A stretch of 64,000 nt of DNA from JAKVCB01 sp965243695 (GCA_965243695.1 CBDEWC010000039.1:310001-374000); one strand, 5' to 3'; counted from the first letter of the stretch, positions 17,451-26,955 are shown. Translations and numbers: made by a program. The notes: generated by a model not told the origin, from the letters alone.

Positions 17451-18488
17451 CTAACTTTGACGTGTTAGAACCAGTTGTTCACCTCGCCGCTCGGCACGAA
17501 TTTCGCCGGGCAAATTGATCGACCAGCTTTTAGGGTCAGCGACTGCCATGCGAGCTAATTTTTGCCATTGCTCAAAACCCATCGCTTGCAGGGGCCAGCC
17601 GTTGGTGGTCCATGCCCGCTTGCACAATTCCCGGTAGATCAGCATCGGTTGCCCATCAAGGGCCTTGCAATGAAAAACCACTTGGTCTTTTGTTGGGTGG
17701 ACCGTCACGCAGTCCTTGACCAGTCCATCAACAGCGGTGTCGACATAGGATTGTGCTTCGGTTGCCTGCTCGGCCAGGCGGACCAGTGCTTGATCGACCC
17801 TCTCGTTGTAGTCGCGACGTAGTTTGGGCAACAGATCGTGTCGCAGGCGGTTGCGGGTAAATTGTGGATTGGTGTTCGTGGGATCTGTGCAGTAGGTTTG
17901 CCCCAGTGTCGACAAATAGTCTTCAATTTCAGCCCGCCAGATACGCAAGCAGGGTCGCACCAGCGCAATGTCAGGAGTGAGTGGTCGAGTGAACCGAATA
18001 CCGGCTAACCCCGACACTCCGGTTCCACGTAACAAGCGATGGAGTACGGTTTCCGCTTGATCGTCGCTAGTATGCCCCGTTGCCACCAGGCGAGCTCCGA
18101 TTTGCTGGGCTGTCTGCCCCAGGAATTCATATCGTGCCTGGCGGGCGGCGGCTTCGATTCCGTCGGTGGCTTGCTCATCGAGCGGTTTTTGGGGTTGGCC
18201 TGTATGGAATGGAAGACTCAGTTGTTGACAAAGTGTAGCGACCATTGCCTGGTCGCGGTCCGCAGTTTCTCCACGAAGTCGGTGATTGAAATGAGCAACA
18301 AAAATCTGCCCATCTCCGCCGGATTGTTGTTTGAGATGCCAGACAGCTCGGGTCAATGCAACACTGTCTGCACCACCCGAGATGGCAAGAAGGACATGGG
18401 TATTTGCCCATTTGGATGGAGGCCAGGCCAGGCCAATTTTTTCGACGACCGGATGGCTGGGCGGAGTATTAGAATCGGAGTGAGGCAT
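17451..18488 (-). CDS. tilS: tRNA(Ile)-lysidine synthase
   Basis: TilS adds lysine to C34 of the CAU-anticodon tRNA-Ile so that it reads AUA. The PP-loop ATP-binding motif SGGADS is at residues 37-42, and the family motifs VAHFNHRLRG, ATGHTSDDQAETVLHRLLRGTG and TRNRLRHDLLP are present. The protein has 345 aa and a C-terminal region of moderate length. The ATG at 18488 begins the conserved part closely. It is divergent from rny across 1.27 kb. Confidence 0.94.
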   Translation of the reverse strand: MPHSDSNTPPSHPVVEKIGLAWPPSKWANTHVLLAISGGADSVALTRAVWHLKQQSGGDGQIFVAHFNHRLRGETADRDQAMVATLCQQLSLPFHTGQPQKPLDEQATDGIEAAARQARYEFLGQTAQQIGARLVATGHTSDDQAETVLHRLLRGTGVSGLAGIRFTRPLTPDIALVRPCLRIWRAEIEDYLSTLGQTYCTDPTNTNPQFTRNRLRHDLLPKLRRDYNERVDQALVRLAEQATEAQSYVDTAVDGLVKDCVTVHPTKDQVVFHCKALDGQPMLIYRELCKRAWTTNGWPLQAMGFEQWQKLARMAVADPKSWSINLPGEIRAERRGEQLVLTRQS

Positions 18489-19760
18489 GGTTCGATCTGG
18501 ATTTTTTCGGAGCGTCTCGTCAACGGTTTGGGGACTGGTTTCTTTCGGAATAGGTGCCGATTGTCTGGGCAGACGACGGTGGGATCGTCACCCTCTAGTT
18601 GGCCGGAACGTCACAATCAACCGGGAAATTGCCCTCTGCGTAGTTCAGGAAAACTTTGCCGCCAGTCAGTCGAATCAAGGTCTCTCGATTTCGCAGGCCG
18701 CTCCCATTGTAGTTAGGTCAATATGTGTTAATATATGAAGTTAGCTCGATTTGGCACTCCCCTGGTGGGTTGAAGTTACCAAACGCCTGTCAAGGTTTTC
18801 CAAGTTGGGTTCGCCGAGCTTTTTCCGGAGATTTGCAACATTGGATCTGTGGAAAGTGGCTCCAGCGATTGACTATTTAACGAACAACCTAGAAGTGTTT
18901 GCGGTCGGTGGTCGAAGTTGGGCTGCCTGATCAAGTACCGTGTGGACTTAGTGCGAATTTAATGAGTTCAAGTCAGTCATTAACCAGTTTCGTTTTTAGC
19001 AGGCTCCTGGCGCTGTTGGTTATTGTGGGCAAGGTGGCGAAGTTGCTCCGTACTTTCAGTTTGGCGCTGGAAAGCCAGCATGGATTTGAGCCGCGGAGTT
19101 TCCGTGGTTTGATTTCGGGCAGGTTGTATTTTTGGGTGAAGCGTCATTTGAAAGGTTTGTCTGTCCGTGAGGGACAAACAGATTTTTGGCTGACTGGAGT
19201 TTGGCCGTTTGGGCCAGTTCCAGATAGAACGGCATCCGGCATCCGGCATGCCCATCCGTGGCGGTGGGTGGTGTCGAGAGCTTGGTTACAGATCCCTGTT
19301 TGCTGATCTCAACTCCTTGATCCTGGCAGGTACCGAGTTCATCACCCACTCTTGTGGCGCCACGCGAAACTGGTTCTTTCAGAATTCTGTAGAATTCTGA
19401 ACACGACGCGAAGTTGGCTTGATTGACAGAGTCGGAAAACAGGTCGGTTGGACCTGGACCGTTGAACGGTGCCGTCGACTGTCACAGATTCGTGCTTTTC
19501 TCACATGGCACTTGTGGCCTTTGGTTCGCGGAGGATTTGGAATCGCCTGTCGATAGAAGGCAATTCCCAGGCATAGTGCGAAGACGCATGGTTTGCCTGT
19601 CAGGTTCTCCGGAATTGTGGTGTATTACGGAATTGTGGTACCCCGACACTGGCTGGCGAACAGGTTTGCGTTGGGCAGACATTGTGTGCGCTCCGGCAAG
19701 ATAGTGTGCGCTCAGATAAAAAGGACCGACAAAGTGTTTTTCGAAATATCCTTGCTATCA
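18489..19760. other. 1.27-kb divergent spacer between tilS and rny
   Basis: No gene is convincingly supported on either strand. The open frames are short, overlap one another and resemble no family. Visible elements are a 7-bp stem hairpin GTTTGTC/GACAAAC near 19155-19180 and several short direct repeats: CATCCGG near 19238-19250, AGAATTCTG near 19380-19400, CGGAATTGTGGT at 19610 and 19628, and GTGTGCGCTC near 19684 and 19704. It must contain the promoters of tilS and rny and possibly an RNA gene not recognised here. Confidence 0.6.
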
Positions 19761-21344
19761 ATGGTTTTTATGATGGTCGCACAGGTAGCAGGTCCCAGCA
19801 ACCTGACGATCACGATTGTTGCGGTCATCTCGGCCGTTTTAGGTATGGGAGTTGTAAAACTGCTGGGCCATCTCCGTAAACGAGATGCTGAAAAGGAAGC
19901 TCAACTAATTCTCGAAAAGGCCGAACTGCAGGCCGGTTCCCGACTCAAGGAAGCAAAAGTCGAGGCCCGTGAAATGGCGTTGCAAGAAAAGGCCAAAATA
20001 GATGAGCAGGTCAGCACCGCTCGCGAAAAAGTTTTTGTTCGCGAGCGCCAACTTGACAAGCAACACGATCAGTTGGATCAGCGTACGACTCAACTTGAAA
20101 AACAGGAAAAGATGGTTGAGGGCAATCAGCGCAAGCTATCGGAGAAGCTTGAATCCATTACTCGTCGGCAATCAGAACTCAGTGACGTGCTCGATATCCA
20201 GCGTCAAACTTTGCATCAAATCAGCGCACTTAGCGTGGAGGATGCCAAGCAAATGCTGTTGGAACGGCTCGATCAGGAACTTTCTCAAGAGCAAGGCAAG
20301 GTTATTCTCAGCCAGGAAAAAAAACTGGCTGAAATAATCGATGCCAAAGCAAAAGAGATGTTAGTTACCTCGCTGCAACGTTTTGCAGCTTCTCACACGG
20401 CAGAAGCGACGACCAGCAGCGTCGATATCCCCAACGATGAAATGAAAGGTCGTATCATCGGTCGCGAGGGACGTAACATACGTTCGTTTGAAAAAGCGAC
20501 AGGCGTTGACGTGATCATTGATGATACGCCAGGGGTTGTGATTGTGAGTGCGTTTGACCCGGTTCGCCGCGAAATTGCACGCAATGCCCTCAACAAGCTC
20601 ATTGCCGACGGGCGCATCCATCCCAGCCGGATTGAAGAACTGGTCACCGAAACGGAAAAGGAAATTGAGGCAAAGGTGCGCCGCTATGGAGAAGAGGCCG
20701 TGCAGGAAACGGGCGTTCACGGTTTGCACGATCGGGTTGTCAATTTGTTGGGACGCTTGCACTTCCGGACCAGCTATAGTCAAAATGTGCTGCGACATTC
20801 AATTGAGGTAGCATTCATTACCGCGATGCTTGCCGACGAAGTGGGACTCGATGCCAACGTAGCCCTCCGTGCCGGATTGTTGCATGACATTGGTAAAGCG
20901 GCAGACCACGATGCCGAGGGGGGACATCCCGTGATCGGCGCTGATTTACTGAAGAGATACGGTGAAGGGCCGGAGGTTGTGCATGCTGCCCTGGGTCACC
21001 ATGACGACCTTCGACCCGACAAGCCATATACCGTGTTGTGTGCTGCTGCCGATGCCTGTAGTGCATCACGACCCGGTGCGCGCCGTGAAACGCTCGACCG
21101 GTACATCAAGAGGATGCAGGAATTGGAAACAATTGCAGTTGGTTTTGAAGGTGTGCATCAGGCATTTGCCATTCAAGCCGGTCGAGAGGTACGCGTGATC
21201 GCCAGTACGAAGAATACGACCGATGAATCAGCAGCTAAAATCTGTCGCGATATTGCCAAGTCTTTTGAGGATCAACTCACCTACCCAGGAGAAATCAAGG
21301 TGACCATGATTCGAGAAATGCGTTTTACCGAAACAGCAAAGTAA
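19761..21344 (+). CDS. rny: Ribonuclease Y
   Basis: RNase Y is a membrane-anchored endoribonuclease that starts mRNA decay. The ATG at 19761 gives 527 aa, close to the usual 520; the frame is open further upstream without similarity. It has an N-terminal transmembrane helix (LTITIVAVISAVLGMGVV), a long charged coiled coil to about residue 200, a KH domain (GRIIGREGRNIRSFE) and an HD domain (LRHSIEVAFITAMLADEVG with LLHDIGKAADHDAEGGHP). The next gene encodes a YmdB-type phosphodiesterase, the arrangement also known from Bacillus. Confidence 0.96.
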   Translation: MVFMMVAQVAGPSNLTITIVAVISAVLGMGVVKLLGHLRKRDAEKEAQLILEKAELQAGSRLKEAKVEAREMALQEKAKIDEQVSTAREKVFVRERQLDKQHDQLDQRTTQLEKQEKMVEGNQRKLSEKLESITRRQSELSDVLDIQRQTLHQISALSVEDAKQMLLERLDQELSQEQGKVILSQEKKLAEIIDAKAKEMLVTSLQRFAASHTAEATTSSVDIPNDEMKGRIIGREGRNIRSFEKATGVDVIIDDTPGVVIVSAFDPVRREIARNALNKLIADGRIHPSRIEELVTETEKEIEAKVRRYGEEAVQETGVHGLHDRVVNLLGRLHFRTSYSQNVLRHSIEVAFITAMLADEVGLDANVALRAGLLHDIGKAADHDAEGGHPVIGADLLKRYGEGPEVVHAALGHHDDLRPDKPYTVLCAAADACSASRPGARRETLDRYIKRMQELETIAVGFEGVHQAFAIQAGREVRVIASTKNTTDESAAKICRDIAKSFEDQLTYPGEIKVTMIREMRFTETAK

Positions 21345-21525
21345 AAAACCGTTGCCACCGCGTATTTGCCGGGGCAGTACCGTGAACCTTCAACCCAAAT
21401 TGAGTATCACCTAATACAAACATCGCTTGAAGCCTTGTAGTTCTTAAAGCCTTGTAGTTGAAGGTAATTGCCAACCGCGACTTCTTGTCTGCGGCGCCGG
21501 TTTTCACACTCTGCAGTTTTATTCT

Positions 21526-22350
21526 ATGCGTATTCTTTTTATCGGCGATATTGTGGGTAAGCCAGGCCGTGAAATGGTTTGTCAGGCAGTGCCCGGTTTG
21601 ATCTGTCGGGAACAACTCGATTTGGTACTTGCCAACGCCGAGAATGCTGCAGGGGGGTCCGGCTTGACGCCAGCCATTTATCGTGAATTAATCGGAAAAG
21701 GGGTTGATGGCATCACGCTTGGAGACCATGTCTATCGACGTCGCGAAATCTATTCCGTCTTGGAGGCCCGCTCCAATATTGTGAAACCAGCCAACCTGCC
21801 ACCTGAATCGGTGGGCCCCGAGTGGGCTGTTGTGACGGCTCGGAATGGCGTCCAGGTAGCCTTTTTATGTCTGCTTGGTCGCCTTTTTATGCAGCCGGCG
21901 GATCATCCCTGGCATGCCGCCGATCGGGTTTTGGGGCAAATTCCTGCTGACGTGAGAATCCGTTTTGTCGATTTTCACGCAGAAGCAACCAGCGAAATGC
22001 AATTGATGGGCCGCTACCTCGATGGACGCGTGGCGGCGGTCTTAGGAACCCACACGCATGTTCCTACCGCCGATGAATGCGTTTTTCCCGGAGGCACAGC
22101 CTTTCAGTGCGACGTTGGCATGACCGGTCCCTTTGACAGCATCATTGGGCGCCGTATTGATCGGGTCCTCGAAACGACCTTGACCTCCCGGCCAAAGAAA
22201 TTTGAAGTTGCAACCGATGATGGTCGCCTGTGTGGATCGATCGTCGATGTCGATGAGCAATCTGGCAAGGCGATTTCCATTTCTCGGTTGACCGTGACCG
22301 AACGTGATCTGCCTGAATTGGAGAAGCTAGCATCGACGGGGCAGGCTTGA
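21526..22350 (+). CDS. ymdB: YmdB/TIGR00282-family metallophosphoesterase
   Basis: This 274-aa protein matches the YmdB family of dimetal phosphodiesterases, which cleave 2',3'-cyclic nucleotides and influence RNase Y in Bacillus. Motifs visible are ILFIGDIVGKPGRE (metal Asp8), NAENAAGGSGLT, VDFHAEATSE and GTHTHVPTADE followed by DVGMTGP. The usual GNH motif that supplies an Asn metal ligand reads GDH here (TLGDHVY). It follows rny by 181 bp in the same direction, with a 17-bp-period direct repeat in the gap. Confidence 0.92.
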   Translation: MRILFIGDIVGKPGREMVCQAVPGLICREQLDLVLANAENAAGGSGLTPAIYRELIGKGVDGITLGDHVYRRREIYSVLEARSNIVKPANLPPESVGPEWAVVTARNGVQVAFLCLLGRLFMQPADHPWHAADRVLGQIPADVRIRFVDFHAEATSEMQLMGRYLDGRVAAVLGTHTHVPTADECVFPGGTAFQCDVGMTGPFDSIIGRRIDRVLETTLTSRPKKFEVATDDGRLCGSIVDVDEQSGKAISISRLTVTERDLPELEKLASTGQA

Positions 22351-22418
22351 TTTTGCCGTTGGAAGGATATCCTGGTACTTTGGCATCAATGACGGCCGGT
22401 TAAAAATCCACCTTGCCA

Positions 22419-22910
22419 ATGCCTATCCCAACAATTAAAGTTCCCGCCGTTCGGCAATCTGTTAATTCGGCGACTGTGGTTGTTCCCTCGGGTTCAGGAA
22501 TTTCCGGAAACGACAGGGTCATCCTCCTGGTGGTTGGTTTGTCCTTGTTGGGACTTTTTGTCACCGCCCGGTGCCTTCGGCCTGATCCAGCTGGGTTTGG
22601 AACACATCGCCAATTAGGGTTGCGTGAGTGCACGATGGCACGGCTGCTGAATCGGCCTTGCCCGTCGTGTGGGATGACGACTGCTTGGGCTTGGTTAGTA
22701 CGTGGAAACGTGTCTTCCGCTACAACCGCCAATTTGGGCGGATTGCTCATGGGAATCCTCGGGTTGGTGGTAGTTCCCTGGGCGCTAATTTCCGCACTTG
22801 CCGGACGTTGGTTGCTGGCTAAACCTCGGCAGAACTGGTTGATTGCCACAGCAGTTGTGATAGTCATTGTAATACTCGTCGATTGGGTTCAGCGTTGCTG
22901 GATTTGCTGA
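22419..22910 (+). CDS. DUF2752 membrane protein
   Basis: The ATG at 22419 gives 163 aa. The DUF2752 signature CPSCGMTTAWAWLVRGN is clear at about residues 80-96. It lies between a first transmembrane helix (VILLVVGLSLLGLFVTAR) and two C-terminal helices (LLMGILGLVVVPWALISALA and IATAVVIVIVILV). Members are small inner-membrane proteins of unknown function; the paired cysteines suggest metal or redox chemistry but this is unproven. It follows ymdB by 68 bp and precedes a lipoprotein gene by 48 bp, so co-transcription is possible. Confidence 0.85.
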   Translation: MPIPTIKVPAVRQSVNSATVVVPSGSGISGNDRVILLVVGLSLLGLFVTARCLRPDPAGFGTHRQLGLRECTMARLLNRPCPSCGMTTAWAWLVRGNVSSATTANLGGLLMGILGLVVVPWALISALAGRWLLAKPRQNWLIATAVVIVIVILVDWVQRCWIC

Positions 22911-22958
22911 CGAGAGTCTTTCCGAAAATGGTACTCCGGCGATTGCAAAAAAAAAATC

Positions 22959-23630
22959 ATGGATGATTCCCATTACAGTTCGACAACGGCTCGTTTCCTG
23001 GTTGTGACCATGGTGGTCGTGGCATTGCTTCCGTCCACCGGGTGTGTCCATCAAATTTTGGCAACCGGGATCTACTTTTTTCAGGGTGGGAATACCATGC
23101 CTGCTGAGTGCCATGCACTGCAAGAAAAGCGGGTTGTTGTTGTTTGTCGCCCACCTTCGTCCCACGAATATCGACATGCGGGTGCATCACGTGAGATTGC
23201 CAAACAGGTTAGCCGAAACCTTTCTCAGAATGTCAAAAAAATTGACATTGTTGATCCGCGAGAAGTCGATAACTGGATTGACGAAAGTGATTGGGACGAA
23301 TGGAAAGGCCTTGCCAAGGCAGTGAAGGCCGACATGGTTCTCTATATTGAGCTGGAAAGCTTTGAGTTGTTCAAAGGCAAGACCTTGTATCAGGGGAACT
23401 CGGATATCACGATTAGTGTTTACGATATGACCGATGGTACCGACCTGGTGTGGGACAAGCATTTAGGCGAGGTACTCTATCCGAAGAACAGTGGGATACC
23501 AGTTCAAGACAAGCCGTTGCAGCATTTTCGGCGGGAATTCGTTGAAAACGTATCGACGCAAATCTCGTTTCATTTTTACGCGCACGATCCTCATGCCATG
23601 TTTGCGCTAGATGCCCTGGCAAACCGGTAA
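22959..23630 (+). CDS. Lipoprotein of unknown function
   Basis: This 223-aa protein has a signal sequence ending in a lipobox (LLPSTGC, Cys29). The mature domain is alpha/beta with an 'RVVVVCRPPS' strand, a 'REIAKQVSRNLSQNVKKIDIV' helix-strand and a 'ADMVLYIELESFELF' strand. That order resembles periplasmic lipoproteins that assemble with outer-membrane transport or polysaccharide systems, such as the GNA1162/CsgG-like fold. The resemblance is structural intuition only. An A9 run lies just upstream of the start, a possible slippage tract. Confidence 0.7.
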   Translation: MDDSHYSSTTARFLVVTMVVVALLPSTGCVHQILATGIYFFQGGNTMPAECHALQEKRVVVVCRPPSSHEYRHAGASREIAKQVSRNLSQNVKKIDIVDPREVDNWIDESDWDEWKGLAKAVKADMVLYIELESFELFKGKTLYQGNSDITISVYDMTDGTDLVWDKHLGEVLYPKNSGIPVQDKPLQHFRREFVENVSTQISFHFYAHDPHAMFALDALANR

Positions 23631-23743
23631 CCAGGTAAAGGTGCCCTTGGATTTTTCGTGACGCTTGAGCGGCGCGTCCTTCTGTCTGCCATTCTGTGGG
23701 GATACCGTGTTGACTCACCTGCAGTGCGCGCCGTCAGGCTCAC

Positions 23744-23800
23744 AGCGCTGGAGGCTTATCTCATAGCGCTGGAGGCTTATCTCATAGCGCTGGAGGCTTA
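23744..23800. repeat. 21-bp tandem repeat covering the stop codon of the vWA gene
   Basis: AGCGCTGGAGGCTTATCTCAT occurs at 23744-23764 and 23765-23785, with a 15-bp partial third copy at 23786-23800. The stop codon of the minus-strand vWA gene (23782-23784) lies in the repeat. The coding end (KPPAL-stop) is thus repeated downstream of the stop. Since 21 is a multiple of three, loss of the stop would add in-frame copies. Confidence 0.95.
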
Positions 23801-25761
23801 CGCAGAATTTTTGAGGGAGGCCGTGGTGGTCCGGGATTGCGGGGCGGATTGTTATTGCCGCCACCTGTCGAAGCCTGTCGGGCAGAAAGGTTCAGAAAAC
23901 GCTCTTGCCATTTCCAGCCCAGAGGTGTCGCTAGTTCTTGCTGAGCCAGTTGTGCCCAGGGGGTTCCCTGGTGCTGGTTCACAACGGATTCCAGATAAGC
24001 GCGAGCTTGCCTACCGTCCTTGGCCAGTACGCTTCCGGTTGATATTTCCGGGGAGGGTTGTAATTCCCAGGCATCACTTCTCTCGTTCTTGAACTTCATG
24101 CCCTGCTTGGCTTTGGCAAGCATCATATTGTAACCCTCGGTACGCACTTTGACAGCCAACGCTCGACCGATCGCGAGGTCAAAACCAACTTGCCAGCGTG
24201 GGTTCTCCAACTTAGGTCGGTCTACCTCGCCACTCCGCAATGTTTCCGTCACCTGCTGGATAACAGGTTCCAGGTCTGCTGCCTGGCGTTGTGCAAGTGA
24301 CAGGCTTCGGGCAAATTCTGCATCGTCAATCTTGGGAAACTGCATGGGTGGATTCTGCATCGGTTGGGTCCAGGATATTTGTGCGGCCTTAACCAGAGCA
24401 GCTCGAGCAGCATTGTCTTTCAAGAGATCCAGGTATTCGGAGACTGAGACATAATCAGGTCGGTAAGCTCGCATCACGTGGGGGTCGAAGAATCGCGAAA
24501 TATAGGCCGACATAATCCCCGTTTCGTTGCCGCGCAGACGCCGACCAACTTTGCGGTTGGGGTGGGCCGCAAAATAAATACCACCGGTCTCATAGGCTAA
24601 CCGGGTCAGTCCAAAAGGACCGAAGCCGGAGTCAAGGGTTTCATCCTTCCGATTCGATCTGCTGAAATATAGTCGTAACCGCTCCGGAAAAAGTGATTCA
24701 GGTCCCTGGTGGACGGGTACCCATTGCGTTCGTTGGTCGTAGTCTGGGTCAGGGTCAACATACCGAATATAGGCGTCTTTGCGACCAAACGGCGCTGGTA
24801 CACCGACGACGTAAACAGGCATCTCGTACTGTCGACACCGGTGGACTGCATCATCGAGTGCCTGGCGGTCGTCTCCAGCTTCGTCGGTAAACACGACGAT
24901 CATTACGTTACGTCGTGGTGCCTTGAGGCGATAGTGACGGAAATTATATGCCACGCTTCTCGTTGCAGAGAACACGTTCTCGGTACCAGTGGGATCATTT
25001 TTAACGGCCTGCACGGCTTCCTGAATGACTTCGATGTCGTCCGTTGGCGTTTTAATCAAGAGGTGGACTTCTTTGCCGAACGATACAACCGACGTCAGGA
25101 GGGGCTTGTTTTTATGCCGTTTAAATGCCGGATTGTCATAGGACTCGATGATTCCCAACTCCTCGTACACACGCTGGAAACGTTTTACAATTTGGTCTCT
25201 TTGCCTTTGAAGACTTGCCGATTGGTCGAATAGCCATACCACTAGCGTTGGTCGTTGCTCCAGCGAAAGTAGGATCTCGTTTGTAATGCGATCGATTGCC
25301 CCCGCAGCTCCCATTGTACCCACGCTTCCCTCGCCCTTGATCGCGACATCCTTGGTAAATTCAGTGGCTTCCAGAATTGGATTGTCGAATTCGATCACCG
25401 GGATATCGCCCAGCGGATTTTCAAGTTTTACGTCGAATACAATTTCTGTTTCGGCGACCACAACCGGGGCTTCTGCGCGGGCGTCTGAAACGCCTCCTTC
25501 GGCCAGGGCACCTAACTCGTTTGCATGTTCAGCAAAGTGGAATTCTTTGGGGATTGGCTCTTCTTCGACTTCTACTGCCGAGGCTGTGAGAAACAACCTT
25601 TCATCGGACGGTAGCAAAAGTGAAAAAGTTGCGAACAGCACAAGAATCCCAATGTGAACCATCAGGCTGATCACCCATGCTGCAACATCACGGTCGAATG
25701 GAGTGTCTTCTTCACCCGTGCGAAGTTGCCACCAGCGACGAAGGTGGTCGAATAGAAGCAT
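23782..25761 (-). CDS. von Willebrand factor A domain membrane protein
   Basis: This 659-aa protein has an N-terminal transmembrane helix (VISLMVHIGILVLFATFSLLL) and a vWA domain beginning PTLVVWLFDQSAS. The metal-binding MIDAS motif DxSxS is intact (Asp179, Ser181, Ser183), and a later FTDEAGDD supplies the expected acidic residue. The C-terminal third is helical and ends in a proline-rich tail (PPRNPGPPRPPSK). Planctomycetes encode many such proteins of unknown role, often linked to surface adhesion or moxR-type complexes; no MoxR neighbour is seen here. The stop lies within a 21-bp tandem repeat. Confidence 0.85.
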   Translation of the reverse strand: MLLFDHLRRWWQLRTGEEDTPFDRDVAAWVISLMVHIGILVLFATFSLLLPSDERLFLTASAVEVEEEPIPKEFHFAEHANELGALAEGGVSDARAEAPVVVAETEIVFDVKLENPLGDIPVIEFDNPILEATEFTKDVAIKGEGSVGTMGAAGAIDRITNEILLSLEQRPTLVVWLFDQSASLQRQRDQIVKRFQRVYEELGIIESYDNPAFKRHKNKPLLTSVVSFGKEVHLLIKTPTDDIEVIQEAVQAVKNDPTGTENVFSATRSVAYNFRHYRLKAPRRNVMIVVFTDEAGDDRQALDDAVHRCRQYEMPVYVVGVPAPFGRKDAYIRYVDPDPDYDQRTQWVPVHQGPESLFPERLRLYFSRSNRKDETLDSGFGPFGLTRLAYETGGIYFAAHPNRKVGRRLRGNETGIMSAYISRFFDPHVMRAYRPDYVSVSEYLDLLKDNAARAALVKAAQISWTQPMQNPPMQFPKIDDAEFARSLSLAQRQAADLEPVIQQVTETLRSGEVDRPKLENPRWQVGFDLAIGRALAVKVRTEGYNMMLAKAKQGMKFKNERSDAWELQPSPEISTGSVLAKDGRQARAYLESVVNQHQGTPWAQLAQQELATPLGWKWQERFLNLSARQASTGGGNNNPPRNPGPPRPPSKILRKPPAL

Positions 25762-25834
25762 GTTCGAATTCTGTTCCGATCTTGGAGGGAAGCGATCCCC
25801 CTGATTTCTCTGTAAAATGACGGTATCCGCAACT

Positions 25835-25860
25835 ACCCCTTATTTGCACCCCTTATTTGG
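25835..25860. repeat. 13-bp direct duplication upstream of the vWA gene
   Basis: ACCCCTTATTTGC (25835-25847) is followed immediately by ACCCCTTATTTGG (25848-25860). It lies in the divergent spacer between the vWA gene and the hydrolase-like gene. Confidence 0.9.
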
Positions 25861-25951
25861 CCCAAAAGTGATTCGCCATTTGTACCGTCCTTTATTCTTC
25901 ACACCTGGTTCCCACAAATCAACTGGGGAACGTTCTCCGGAGTGGTTGCGG

Positions 25952-25957
25952 TATAAT
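25952..25957 (+). promoter_or_regulatory. Possible -10 element (TATAAT)
   Basis: A perfect TATAAT lies 52 bp upstream of the ATG of the hydrolase-like gene. No good TTGACA-like -35 box is present at 16-18 bp, so this rests on the -10 alone. Confidence 0.35.
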
Positions 25958-26009
25958 AAAAGGGCCAATGGCAGATAGTTTAACCCGGGTTTTATAAAGA
26001 GGTTTTGAG

Positions 26010-26951
26010 ATGGAAAATCGGCAAATTGCACCGTGGAACTCAATATATCTGCTCGGACCGTTTTTGTGGCTGGCCATGGTCCCTGTCACGTTGGCACAGC
26101 AGAGTAAAAATCTTACGCTCGAAACCAAGGATGGCGTCAAGCTGGCCATCACCTACTATCCCAGCGCCAGCAAAGAGCAGGCGTTGCCCGTTGTCATTCT
26201 ACACGATCAGCAAGATTCGCGTGTTGCTTATGATGTAATCGCTCGAAAATTGCAGCAGCCACATGGAGAAGATGGTGAATCGTTTGCGGTTATTACCGTC
26301 GATCTGCGTGGCCATGGCGGCAGTACAAAACAGCAGTTGCGTAATGGGACCGCCCGCGAACTCGATGCAGCAAAACTGAAAAAATCCGACTTCGAAGCAA
26401 TGGTCCAGTATGACATGGAGGCAGTCCGGACGTTCTTGGTCGGAAAAAATGATCAAGGTGAGATCAACTTGAACGAGCTATCGGTTATTGGTATTGGACT
26501 GGGGGCCAGTGTCGCCACGATTTGGGCATCCCAAGATTGGGCCGTTCCACCGCTGACCGTTGGAAAGCAGGGTCAGGATGTCAAGGCACTCGTATTGGTC
26601 TCTCCGAGGTGGAAGAACAAGGGTCTCCTTATCCAACAGGCTATTCGGCAACCAGGTGTGCAACGGGAAATTGCTTTGATAATGATCTACGGTCGCGACA
26701 ATTCCAAAGTGCGAGCGGATATCCGCCGCATCAAGAAACAGGTTGAGAAATACCATCCCGAGCCGGAATCGGTTGACGATAAGCCCCGCGATCTTGTTGG
26801 ACTTGGCGTGCCTACCAGCCTGCAAGGTGACAAGTTGTTGCAGGAGGTTGGTTTCAGGGACAAAGTCGTAGAGAGAATTTCGGATTTTCTGAACCTACAC
26901 GTGGCGCAGGAGGACCACGAGTGGCTTAAGAGACGAAATCGAATTCCGTGA
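26010..26951 (+). CDS. Exported alpha/beta-hydrolase-fold protein lacking the nucleophile serine
   Basis: The 313-aa protein starts with a signal peptide (FLWLAMVPVTLAQQ) and follows with a clear hydrolase fold: LPVVILHDQQDSRVAYD, VDLRGHGGSTKQ and a nucleophile-elbow strand NELSVIGIGLGASVATIWA. The elbow normally reads GxSxG; here it is G-I-G-L-G, so the catalytic serine is replaced by glycine. The protein is therefore probably a binding or scaffold pseudo-enzyme, unless the nearby Ser in GAS is used. AGAGG upstream supports the ATG at 26010. It converges with the LysM gene, the stops only 4 bp apart. Confidence 0.8.
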   Translation: MENRQIAPWNSIYLLGPFLWLAMVPVTLAQQSKNLTLETKDGVKLAITYYPSASKEQALPVVILHDQQDSRVAYDVIARKLQQPHGEDGESFAVITVDLRGHGGSTKQQLRNGTARELDAAKLKKSDFEAMVQYDMEAVRTFLVGKNDQGEINLNELSVIGIGLGASVATIWASQDWAVPPLTVGKQGQDVKALVLVSPRWKNKGLLIQQAIRQPGVQREIALIMIYGRDNSKVRADIRRIKKQVEKYHPEPESVDDKPRDLVGLGVPTSLQGDKLLQEVGFRDKVVERISDFLNLHVAQEDHEWLKRRNRIP

Positions 26952-26955
26952 GCGA

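Noticed and set aside
18899..19349. Plus- and minus-strand frames of 90-135 residues upstream of rny
   Set aside because: They overlap each other on opposite strands, lack start context and show no domain-like pattern.
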